Of a stretch of 64,000 bases of DNA, positions 29,186 to 39,328 are shown piece after piece; position 1 is the stretch's first letter; each line of letters starts with the position of its first letter. The notes below the pieces were generated by a model, which was not told where the DNA came from, searched no databases, and saw only the letters and a program-made list of their open reading frames with translations. The DNA is from Posidonia oceanica (lineage: Eukaryota > Streptophyta > Magnoliopsida > Alismatales > Posidoniaceae): the NCBI GenBank assembly GCA_037176725.1, contig JAZBRS010000077.1, forward strand, positions 5,952,001-6,016,000, in the 5' to 3' direction. A program made the position numbers and the translations under genes.

Positions 29186-32100
29186 TGTAGACACCCCATT
29201 CTGATAGCTCGAAAGTTGGTTGTTTTCTCCTGCAGCCTCGTGTGGACTCTGGATTGGCACTCCTCTTTTCTACCTCTTTTCAAACCCAAAACCTAGCTCA
29301 AAACCTCACCTAAATCCCAAGCCAAAACCTCAAGCCTTTTTACACCTTTTTTCCACCTCTTTGGCCCAAGCCCAAGCCTTGTCGCAGCCTCTTGCCAACT
29401 GAGCTCGTTGAACACTGGAATAGGCAGTGTCCAACGTTGGACGTGCCCTGTTCCAGCATCCAACGTTGGACGCCCTTTGGTCTGGTGTCCAACGGCTCGG
29501 TTGCAGCAGCGGCTAGTCCGCCTCCTTCCGCTCACCTCTCGTCCAATCCATCGCCTCCCCTCACTTACTACCTGTCCTTTCCTCCACTCCACGCCATCCA
29601 CTACCTTCCAAGCTTGAGTAACTATCCATCTCTCCTCTATATCAGCTGATTTCAAGCTCTCCTCACCTCACTGACAGGCTTGACTTTCGCCGGCCGTGTC
29701 AGCCACCGCCTTACCTCCGCCACCCTCCTGCTAATGCCCACGCCTTCCTCTGACATCCCACATGGACCTCACCTGCACCTGCCAGCACTTGTCAAAGCCT
29801 CAATTCAACCTGCAAATCCTCTGCCAAGCTCAAGAACCTATGCCATTTTGCACAAAACCAGCACCTTCAACCCATTGCCACTCGAACCACACAGAGCGAA
29901 CGAGAGAGCTTCCACTTCCGAGAGCAAGAAGGCACTCCCCTCTCCGTCCCCGATGCTTCGCTAGCTCCTCTGGTGCTCTGAGCAGCTCAGGCAAGCCCAC
30001 CGAAGTCGCTGCTGTCAGCACACTTGCAACTCCGGCAAACTTGGTGGAGCCGCCGTTCCAAAGCTTCCAAAGGTTAGCTCTCTATCCTGTAGAGTCGTGC
30101 ATGCATAGTTGAGTGTCTCCATGCAAGTTTGCAACTGGTTTGACTCCTTTTGGACGTGAATCACGTCCAAGAGAGAGTTCAGTGTGTTGGACGCACCAAC
30201 TGGTGCGTCCAACGTTGGACGCCTACTATAGCAGTGTCCAACACCCTGCTTAGCTTTGCCTCTGTTTGAGTGCTTCCCATGCTTTTCCTTTGCATGCTTC
30301 TTTGCAAGTATATGCTATTTGCCTCCTTTTAATTCTCTCTGATGTTATGTCATGTTTTTAACTTGTTCCATGCATGTTTTATTGCTTTTTGCATGCTTAG
30401 TACTAGTTTGTCTTCTACCTTCGTTGGACGCTAGGGTGAGCCGCGTCCAACGTTGGGCACTGGTTCACCTAGCGTCCAACGTGTCTGTCTACTTTGCTTT
30501 GCTGCCATGCCTACTCCATGCATATTTTGAGTATTATTTTGTGATCCATGCATGCTTAGAGATGCTTGGCCCATAAGGCAACCATGCTTAGGTTTGCTAG
30601 GATTCCTTTAAGCCATGTATTCCCTTTTTTAAGTTTGAAGCTCATGTTCTTATATGCATGCCTTCTTTTATCTTGCCTCCTTGTATTGAATGCTTGCCAT
30701 GCCTCCTTTGCATGCTCCTGTTAGTCTCTTACATGTTCTTAGTGTGTTTGCATGCATCTAGGTGGGGTAGAGCTGAGCTCCCCCTTTAGAACAGGTGAGT
30801 TTGCATGCCTGGGTCGTTGGACGCCGGAGCCTTCAGCGTCCAACATTAGACGCTGCTGGCTCTAGCGTCCAATGCCTTGGCTCATCTCTTGATTGTTTAA
30901 TGCTTGCATACCTCTCTGATCTGCTTATTTACTTGCTTCCTGTGTTCTTATGCATGTTTAGCTTCAGTAGCAGCTGTTCTTAAGCTTCCATTAATTTATT
31001 TGCTTGTTTGTGCATGCTTTTTGTGTGTTGTGCCTCCTAGAGCGTTGTACGCTGCTGGTTCTGGCGTCCAACGTTGGACGCTAGCCTAGCTCGCGTCCAA
31101 CGCCCTGGTTGTGCCTCTGGCTTGGCACTCAGCACAGGTAAGGTTTGATTGCTTATTTCATGCATCCCCTATTTGCTTGTTTGCCCTTGCTCAACTCCAG
31201 AGACCCAAATGCATGATCCCAACTCTCCTCTATCACTTGTATGCATCTTTTCTCCCCTCTGCCTTCTGTCCTGTGTTGGACGCCAGCCTCTCTAGCGTCT
31301 AACGTTGGACGCCCAGCCTACAGGCGTCCAACAACCTGCATGCTTGGATCTTTAATTTTGGCATGCTCTTTGTTCTAATTCTTCCTCTAATCTTCTGTTA
31401 GGTTAGATTAGCATGTCTAGCACCCATTTAGTTGCATATTTGTATCTGTATTGCATCCATATAGTTAGAATGCATGGTTTTTCAAAATGTGCATGCTGTC
31501 TGTCTATAGTGGGTGTTGGACGCAGGCTTTCCCAGCGTCCAACATTGGACGCTGGTGTTGCCAGCGTCCAATGCTTGCAGATGGCTGACAGCCGTTTTAA
31601 AGCACAGATTTTGTTTCGTTCGCCGTTTCTCGCATTTTATCGCTTCTTTGGCTTGCTGTAACCCCAATGCATGTTGCCCACCCCTTTGTTTTGATTTTGC
31701 ACCCTGCTTTGCCTCGTTTTCCGTACTTCGCCATGTTTTCCGCATTTTACATCGTTTCTCGCTCTTTTGCATGGTTTTCCACACCCCTTTGCATCGTGTT
31801 TCGCCTTCTGCATCGTTTTGCACGCTTTGTAGTATTTCCCGCATTTACCACACCGTTTTCCACACCTGTTTTGCTTTATCGCTCGCATGTCGCCTGCATT
31901 GCTTGGTTTTCCCGCCGTTCTGTTTTATCGCTTGCATCTGCATATAGGGCCATGTTGCTTACTGCTTAGGAGTTCTCACAAACCAGGGTCCGCCCAGTTC
32001 GGAACACTAGCAGCGTGACTGAGCATTCAGATAGCACGTTTATTTCCAATGCATAGTAGGTAAGCATTTAAGGCATTTAGGCATTAGGCTAGCAATTCCT

Positions 32101-32532
32101 TGCATAAGCGCGAGATTGCCTAAGAAAGACCGACTCTCGGACGTATCGGGATGCCTAACACCTTCCCCATGCGTAACAGGAGTCCTTGCCCTTTCTCTTG
32201 GCTCGCATCGACCTTTTCCTTTGTCCTAGGCCTGAGTCGTAGCATAGCATAATAGCATAGCATAGCTTAGCTTATCCTTGCATCTCTTTGCCCTTCCTTG
32301 CATCCAGTTCAGCATGTCTTTTCATGCTTTACCCCCTAGTTTTCCTTGTCTTCCAATTCAATAGACCCGGTGGCGACTCCGAATTGTCTTATTATTTCTT
32401 TTCTTTACTTTTGCCAGCGTTTCCGAGTCGAGTTTCTTCCCTCGGATCCAACCGCATATAGTGAGCCTATTTTGATCAGTGCACACAAGCTTTGGTAATG
32501 TGCATGGACGATTAAAATTTAGGATTACTACA
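29186..32532 (+). mobile_element. Solo LTR (LTR A) inserted in Element 1
   Basis: 3347 bp, starting TGTAGACACCCCATTCTGA and ending GGATTACTACA, in the opposite orientation to its host element. It is the same family as the LTRs of Elements 2 and 3. No internal sequence or second LTR accompanies it, and both sides are the same hairpin array, so unequal recombination between the LTRs of a former full element is the simplest account. Contains the shared blocks (32150-32195 and 32369-32380) and seven half-site clusters. Confidence 0.85.
29407..31572. repeat. GTTGGACGC half-site clusters in LTR A
   Basis: Clusters at 29407-29493, 30186-30242, 30423-30480, 30815-30873, 31043-31112, 31274-31331 and 31513-31572. 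Central AACGTT (or AACATT) positions step by 238, 394, 227, 231 and 240 bp from 30213 to 31543. The 30186 cluster begins with GTTGGACGCACCA, two bases, then TGGTGCGTCCAAC, a 13-bp inverted repeat. Confidence 0.87.
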
Positions 32533-33010
32533 AAAAGAACCAGGAATGATAAGTACAAGCCTTATCAGACCAGAAAGAGAGCTGAGAGGTGATAGGTTTT
32601 GGACCCACCGACCGCGAAGGGTGAGTTGATAAGTTTCGGACTTATCAACTACAAAGGGTTGAAAAGTGATAAGTTTCGAACTTATCGACCGCAAAGGGTT
32701 TGAAAAGTGATAAGTTTCGGACTTATTTACCACAAAGGGTTTAAAAAGTGATAAGTTTCGGACTTATCAACCGTAAAGGGTATAGGGGCACCAAAATCCG
32801 AATGTAGAGTGAAAAAACAAGCAGGCCCGCGATGGTTAGGCATGTCAGCCTGGATGCAGTTGGAGATGTGATACCATGGGGCAGCAAAAGAAGATGCCCC
32901 TGGTATCAAGAATGATACCAGGGGACAGCCGAAGCGCCCATGACATCGAAAAGCGATAGACAAAACTGACGCACTTGTCAAACAAGTAGTTAAGGCTACC
33001 AGCCCGGTAT
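32533..33010. repeat. Two-hairpin modules, Element 1, right group
   Basis: Past the solo LTR the array resumes and changes into units with GATAAGT, TTCGG, ACTTATC (32630-32780). A strong hairpin follows at about 32904-32931: arms CCCCTGGTATCA and TGATACCAGGGG around AGAA. The last module (about 32950-33005) has GACAA..TTGTC and GTAG..CTAC stems. Confidence 0.75.
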
Positions 33011-33199
33011 GTAGGGAGGATGAATGTAGGGGCTCACCATGCAAGATGTGCAATGCCGATGGGGAATGCAATGGATAAATGCAAAGGGAAAATGCGGGGC
33101 CCATCGTGGTGAGCGTGCAATGGTCTCAAAGTGGGCATGCGATGTAGCATCACAGAGTGACAAACAATGGCCATGCCAATCATCAAGGACCACCCAACG

Positions 33200-34210
33200 T
33201 GATGGGGGCCAAAACTTTTGAAAAAAAGCGTGGAGCCTCTGAGCGAGGTTAGGCAAAAAGTGTTCGTCCTTGACTTCAGTTTTCAAAAACGAGGAGAAGG
33301 GAAGGTAGTTTATTATGTAATCATGTTATTGTGGCTTAGGATTCAAAGTAGCTGTTGCCAGGAGGATGCTTCTGCATTTTTTGACTCAGGGGATTTTCGA
33401 TACTCGAGCAACGCCATGCCGAGTTGTGGTCGGTGGCTCTCATTCTCATTCTTAGTTCAGGATGAGGCCTCAACTTTGCGGAGTATAGCCTTTGGCTGCA
33501 TGTGGGTAGCAAAAGCGTTGGATGTAGCTTCATAGCCTCCGTCTTAACTCCTTGGGGACTGACTACCGCTTTTGATGCTCACAGATAGATATATATATAT
33601 TTTTTTCCTCATGAGTGACTAGAGTTGCATCTAGCCTGCCAGGGAGATAGTTGCTGTCTGCACAAAGGAGTTGGAGCGTGCTGCTGTACTCGGAGGGTGG
33701 GGCCAGGTCCTCCTGATGATGTATCCTGTGCAATTGACATTGTGGTGCTTGGAGTTGAAAGTTGAGGGGGCTTTGATGCTCGTTCGAGTCACTCCTCTCA
33801 TGGGCGCCTTCTTTCTTCGACTTCTTTCTTCAGTTTTCTTTTATACCCAGCATGCATATCTTGTTATCATATTTTTTTGCTCACATGATCTCTATTCTTT
33901 TGGATATGCATGTCTTTGCCCTCTTGGGGTAGCGGTCCCGGATGAGGCATTAAGAGTTCGGCTGGTCAGCGCACACCCTTAGCCTCTACTGTGTGTACAG
34001 GCAGCCTTTGGCTATGCTCTGCTCTGCTTTGGTCCTTTCCATGTCTAGTGGACTCTCTTGATAAGGTGGATCTCGCTTCTGGGAGTTTTGAACTCTGTGA
34101 GATGTTCTGTTCTACTCTTAGTCTCACTTTGTGGCCACATGCGAAGAGATGGCGCTGCTCGGGTGAGACCTGCCTGAGATTGTCGATGCTTAACATCCTC
34201 TTGGCGCTGC
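33200..34210. other. Conserved non-coding internal block, Element 1
   Basis: Shared with Element 3 (45130-45556 continuing at 59488-60070) and Element 2 (51080-52070): landmarks GAGCCTCTGAGCGAGG, CGCCATGCCGAGTTGTGGTC, CATGAGTGACT and GGGGCCAGGTCCTC in the same order. No open frame is kept in all three copies. A dinucleotide AT run lies at 33585-33602. Confidence 0.7.
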
Positions 34211-34590
34211 TTGTTGTCTAAAGCCAGGTTTTCTGATTATACAAATGTTTATGTGTTTTGTGGGTTTTACACATGTTTTTGGGCTTTGTGGATTTTGTGA
34301 TTTTTATGGTTTTTGCTTTTTTAGAAAAAATATAAAATCAAAACCAGCAGAAAGGGAAAGCATGTTGTTGTTGCTTTTTTATTTTTTGATTTTTTTTTGA
34401 TGTTTTTTGTCTTTTGTAGGAAATGATAAGTACATGCAAGAAACGAAGAATGCATGTTTTTGGGTTTTGATGGGTTTTATGATTTTTATAGTTTTTGATA
34501 ATGCGTGAAAACATGAAAGCGAACAAAACCGAAAGAATGAATGACAATGCATGCAAAGGAAAAAAGACAAGGTAAGAAGTACTTACCTGC
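34211..34590. other. AT-rich linker
   Basis: T-rich sequence with repeats of TTTTTATGGTTTTTG-like words between the conserved block and the gag remnant; equivalent stretches occur at 52080-52320 and 60060-60310. Nothing coding seen. Confidence 0.5.
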
Positions 34591-34598
34591 CAGCAACC

Positions 34599-36088
34599 TT
34601 AGGATGGAGGTGCTGAACCCACTCCTGTGCCGCTGGCGCTGCTCTGGCGTGTTTGGCCACGTACTCTCTTATCCTTGCATAAATGTTCTGATTGACCCAA
34701 GGAAACGGGAAGCTCAGGATATGGGACAGCAAAGGGGGTTGGAGCTGAAGCCAAGCCGATGGGATCAAGAGGATCCATCGAAGGGGAAAAAGAGTCGGGA
34801 GCGACGGGGTTGGTTCCCGAGGAGCCGGCACCCTCAAAGCCTGCGAACCCTGGCGAGGGAAGGCCGGGAGGATCAAGGTGTGCCAGTGCAGGCACAGGCA
34901 CAGGTGGGAGTGCGGCCTCCTGCGCAGCAACCTTGAAGACTTTGTGGTCAATCAGGCCCTGGACAACATCCTGTAGGGTAAGGCAGTCATCCGTCGAGTG
35001 CCCCGAGGCTCGATGGAAGCTGCAGAACTGATCCGCGTTATGCCACCGCAGAGGGGGATTCGATGACGGGTGGATGGCCGGGAGTCTCAAGAGCGACTCA
35101 ACCTAGGGGAAGATGACACTCAGTGGTTCGGCTAGAGGGGTGTAACCACACTTGGCTCGACGAGGTCGTCTTCGTCCCGGTTGGAGTCCTTGCCAAACAG
35201 GTGCGGCATGATGCACTGGCTCGATGGAGGAGGTGCCAAGAGGGGGCATGAGAGGAGGGACTAAAGGTGCAAGAGGAGATAGGGGTGATAAGGAAACCAA
35301 GGGGGCTGGAGCCAGAGATAGACCGACGTGACTAGGAGGATCGGTCAAGGAGGAAGAGGAGTCAGCAAGGGAAAAAGGGGAGGGATTAATCTCCAAGGTC
35401 CCCGCCTCCTTAGAGGTCGCGCACCCGGAAGAGCGGCAGGCGAACGGGTCAGGTTGAGCTGGTGGTGCTGAGGCTGCCCCCTACATGCACTCGTCCTCCC
35501 TGCCAATCAAGTCTTGAATGATGTCTTGGAGAGTATGGCAACCATCAGTCGCGTGTCCCGTGGACCGATGGTAGGCACAGTACAAGCCCGCATCATACCA
35601 TCGTGGAAGTGGGTCCGGTGGCGGACAAACCTCGGCAAGCCTCAGATAGGGTGCGACCTTAGGGAAAACAATGCTCAATGGTGCAACCAGTGGAGCATAG
35701 TCGCTCTTGGTGCGGTGACCTCATCTTTCCATTGGCTGCGACCCCAGTCGAGCCGGTGCGACGTGGTGCACAGGCTCGACGGGAGGAGCATCAAGAGAGG
35801 GCTCGAGAGGAGAGGCAGGAGGCGGAGGCTACACAAGAAGGAGAGGCGATGCAGGAATGGGGATCTCAATTATTCCGGTGTCAATGTGATCTCGAATCCT
35901 GCTCGGCAGGGTGAAGCACCTATCAGTTGAATGCCTGATAGAGCGATGAAACCTACAGAACAGGTGTGGCTTGAACCATGACGGAAGGGGGTCCGATGGT
36001 GGGCAAACTGGAGAGAGCCCCAAAAGATGGGCAACCTTAGGAAAGAGAGAGCTGAGTGATAGGCCAAAGGGAGTAAAGTCGGGAGCAT
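34599..36088 (-). pseudogene. Gag remnant with three zinc-knuckle modules, Element 1
   Basis: Three successive modules on the minus strand: CRFHRSIRHSTDRC (about 35975), CAYHRSTGHATDGC (about 35625) and CSFHRASGHSTDDC (about 35040). Each is preceded by a PP.P..RW[YH] or PLPSWF segment and followed by a helix like TLQDVVQGLI. Between modules are Pro/Ser-rich linkers with VEPVHH or IEPVHH. Spacing of Cys/His is C-x2-H-x4-H-x4-C. The capsid part found in Elements 2 and 3 is absent: the first module starts almost at the 5' LTR. Stops separate the modules. Confidence 0.72.
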
Positions 36089-36094
36089 GGCACC

Positions 36095-36115
36095 GGGCGC
36101 GCCGAGTCGCTAGCC
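36095..36115 (-). other. Primer binding site remnant, Element 1
   Basis: On the minus strand the bases after the 5' LTR end (TATTCACA) read GGC then TAGCGACTCGGC. This resembles the start of an Arg-tRNA complement (TGGCGACTCCGC) with changes. Confidence 0.45.
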
Positions 36116-39111
36116 TGTGAATATGCCTTTCTCGGGAGGATCAGACCGGCAAGGGTCCGAAAGAGAGAGGTCTTCATGGATAACGACGCGAAGAAGGAAA
36201 ACAAAAGATAAGTCAAAACAAAGTCGCCACCTATTCTATTTAATCGGGAGACGAGGAAAACCGAGGAAAGCATAGAAAACATGCAAATGGATGCGATGTT
36301 ATGCAAATGTATGACTCGTGCCAGGGAAGAGGGCAAAATGGTCATTGTAGGTCCAAAGAAAGGGTAAGGACTCTTGTTACGCGCGGGGAAGGTGTTAGGC
36401 ACCCCCGACACGCCCGAAGAATCGGTCTTTCTTGGCTAATCTCGCTCGCATTTGCAGGATTATCGGCAATGATTGCCTTAACTGTACGCTTAGGGGGCGA
36501 TGAATGCCATGCAATTAATGCTTTAAAATGCTTAAATGCCATGTATGGAAAATTAAACATGCAGCCTATGTGCTTAGCAGTGCTATCAGTGTTCTGAATG
36601 GGGAGGGCCCTGGTTCGTAAGAACTCGAGATAGTAAGCATCACTGGCCTAAATGCAATGCAGGCGAGAAAACAAAACACCGAGTAAAACCACGCAATGCA
36701 AGTGTACGACATGTAAAGGGGAAACAAAACGTCAAATAAAACCACGCAATGCAAGTGTACGACATGCAAAGGGGAAACGAGTCCGACGTGGATAACCACG
36801 GGAAAGCGGGCGATGGAAGGCGTAAAACAGGAAACAGGGGTCTGACAACATGCATGGGTGTCAAGGCATGCACTAGAGGCAACAAAATGTGGAAAGTGAC
36901 GAAAGCAGGCCAGGAAAACAAAGTAAAGCGCAAAACCCAAAAGTCGCTATTAAACCACATGCTGGGATGCTTAAACATGCTCATGAAGCAATCAAAAGCG
37001 AAAGGCGAGGGTCGAATCGAAAACCACTCAAGCAAACAGGTTGTAGAAAACTTAAAATGTTGGACGTTGGAAACCATGTGTCCAACGTTGGACGCTGGAA
37101 ACCAGGCGTCCAACACAAAGAGCTTAAAAACCTGCAAGAAGCATGCATGCATATTTGATAAAAAAGGGATTTAAATGCAATGCAGTAACAGGGGATGCAC
37201 AAATCATGCTATGCAATCAAAACAAGAAGCTGGTAATCACATGGTCAAGACAATCAAGCATCAGTAGCAGATCAAACAATAAACAGAAAACTACAGCATT
37301 ATCCGCCCAGCGTCCAACGTGCCAGGCTAGATTCATGCAGAAAAACCATTTGAAATAAAATGATTTTAAAAGAAATAAAGCACAAGGTCCAAGGCATCAT
37401 ATTGGTGGGTGTGTGTGCTAATGCATGCCTAGAGTAATATGATCAGCAAATGATTGGTTGCATTATGAGAGGAAAATGAACTAAAAAGGAACAGGGACGT
37501 TGGCCGCTGGGATTTGCAGCGTCCAACGTTGGACATGCCATTTCCCGCGTCCAACACCCTGAACCAGGATTCAGACAGTCATGCAGTAGAGCTAACATGC
37601 AACCTTGATAAAGAACTTGTAAGCTTGAAAGCAGTTGCCATAGAGGCTAAACACAACCACACATGCATGGATCAAGCGAACATATGAAGTAGAAGCATTA
37701 TTCAAGCGTTAAGGCATAAGCATGCAAGCAAGGGTGTAGGACGCGGGAAACCCAACATCCAACGTAGGACGTAGAAAACCAGGCGTCCTACACAGAGAGG
37801 CAGCATGGCACTCCGAAGCATAGCATAACTCCAAACTAGGATCAAAACTTGACATAGGCATGTTATGGCACTTGGGAACATGATGGAAAGCATGCAAGGA
37901 AAACCTAGAGTTAAAAGCATTCAAATCATAGCAGTATTGAAGCAAAATAAAATAAATAAAAGGGACATGCAGGGGTGTTGGACGCACCAGGTTGTGCGTC
38001 CAACAGGTCGAGATGTTTCCCAACCAAGATCAGTGGCCAAATCGACCAAAAATCTCCAACTAACTATCTAGGAAGCTAGAGTGAGTGACGACGAGCATGT
38101 CCATGTGCTCGACGCCAGATATGAGTGGGTGGATTGCTCCACCCACCTCCTCCTCCTCGTGGCCGGCGGCCGAGGCTTTTACGGCCAACCAATGGGGTGT
38201 GTGTGCGTGCAAACTGGCCTAACACACTGCTACATGCACATGCAAGCCAAGGGTGAAGAGAAACTCACCTGAACGTGGTTGGAAGGAGGTGTTTGCAGTT
38301 GGCTGAAGGTGAGGAAGATGGTGGCAGCTAAACTCTGGCGAGCTCCTAGGACACTAGGGAAGGCCGGGAGAGGTGGCTCAAGGCTGGGGAGCACTCGTGG
38401 GAGTTCACTCAAGGTCGGGGAAACTCTCAATTCTCAGGGGAATGCGTGTAGTGTGCTGCACCAGGCTGTGAAGTGTTGGGTTGGTCTGTAGAGGTGGCAG
38501 ACATTGGCAAGGCTTGGCAGGGCTTGTGGAGAGTGGGGAGGCCATGAGGGATGTCAGGCGAAGTAAGTGGATGTCTGGAGGGGTCGTGAAAGTCGTCGTG
38601 GTGGCAGGGCAGAGGCGGCCATGACAGTGAGAGGTGGTTAGAGCGAGAAGACCATCGCGGGAGAGGAGACGCGGTGGCAGGCCGAGTAAGTGGCCTTGGC
38701 ACGTAGTGGGTGTCCGAGAGCGATGAGGGGACGCGGTAGTAAGTGGGAAAGGATGGCGGAGAGGACGGGTGCGGTGAGCCAGAGGTGGCAGAGGAGCTTT
38801 GCAGTCCTCGACTCGTTGGACGCTGGAACAGGCACGTCCAACGTTGGACGCCAGTACAGAGTGCGTCCAATGTTGGACGCTGGCAAAGGCAGCGTACAAC
38901 GAGTCTAGGAGGTTAAATGGTTGTTTTTGGGTGTTTTGGCTTTGGTTAGGTGTGGGCTAGGGCTTAGGAAGGCTTAGGTGGGGTTTTGAGAGGGTTTAGG
39001 TGAGGTTTTAGGGTTCAGATGGGGTTTTAGAGGAGATTGGCTATCCCAGGGTTCGAGCGAGCTTGCAGGAGGATCCACCATCCTCTAGGCTGTCAAAATG
39101 GGGTGTCTACA
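36116..39111 (-). repeat. Element 1 right LTR (5' LTR)
   Basis: 2996 bp, TG..CA ends intact (TGTGAATATGCC at the left edge, TGTCTACA at the right). Shared blocks at 36361-36406 and 36220-36231. Slightly shorter than its partner because of internal deletions, one of which removed most of a half-site cluster at 37310. Confidence 0.88.
37059..38880. repeat. GTTGGACGC half-site clusters in Element 1 right LTR
   Basis: Clusters at 37059-37114, 37310-37322 (reduced to GCGTCCAACGTG), 37497-37557, 37735-37793, 37977-38004 and 38815-38880, matching the six in the partner LTR. The last has six half-sites in a row in alternating orientation. Confidence 0.85.
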
Positions 39112-39116
39112 GAAAT
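39112..39116. repeat. Target site duplication of Element 1, right copy
   Basis: GAAAT directly after the right LTR, matching 24211-24215. Confidence 0.85.
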
Positions 39117-39323
39117 ATGTAACAATAATGTGCTCATCACACACCTTGTGGCAGTCCCAACCACCACACTGGCATGGCCACTCATCCTTGAAAGCAAAAA
39201 TCCAGCTACTGAGGCCAGGGATAGTGTGAAGCAAATTTTCACCCCTCGGAGCCTGAACGTGACCCAGTATCATTTCCCGGAGCACATGAAGAAGCCTTGG
39301 TAGATCCTCCTCAAGATAGGGTA
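39117..39323 (-). pseudogene. Unidentified coding-like fragment between two elements
   Basis: The minus strand reads open as VPYLEEDLPRLLHVLREMI, then ENLLHTIPGLSSWIFAFKDE and WPCQCGGWDCHK, followed by GTGTGTGATG, which could be a splice donor. Balanced composition and the Cys/Trp-rich end look like a real protein piece, but I do not recognise it. It is the pre-insertion locus: Element 1 lies on one side and Element 3 on the other, so any gene here is split by tens of kilobases. Confidence 0.35.
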
Positions 39324-39328
39324 CACCC
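39324..39328. repeat. Presumed target duplication of Element 3, left copy
   Basis: CACCC directly before the TG of the LTR. The right copy should follow the other LTR outside the window. Confidence 0.5.

Larger units (their letters stand above)
24216..39111 (-). mobile_element. Element 1: complete non-autonomous LTR retrotransposon, interrupted
   Basis: Two LTRs (24216-27278 and 36116-39111) in minus orientation flank an internal region, with GAAAT duplications outside both. The right LTR is the 5' one: a primer-binding-site-like word follows it and a polypurine tract precedes the left LTR. Internal content is three zinc-knuckle modules next to the 5' LTR, a conserved non-coding block, and hairpin arrays. 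Gag capsid, protease, RT and integrase are absent. A solo LTR of a related family (29186-32532) sits in the array. Without it the element is about 11.5 kb. Confidence 0.88.

Noticed and set aside
29186..32532. LTR A as the 5' LTR of a full plus-strand element
   Set aside because: The sequence right of it is the same hairpin array as on its left, and no primer site or internal region follows, so solo LTR fits better.
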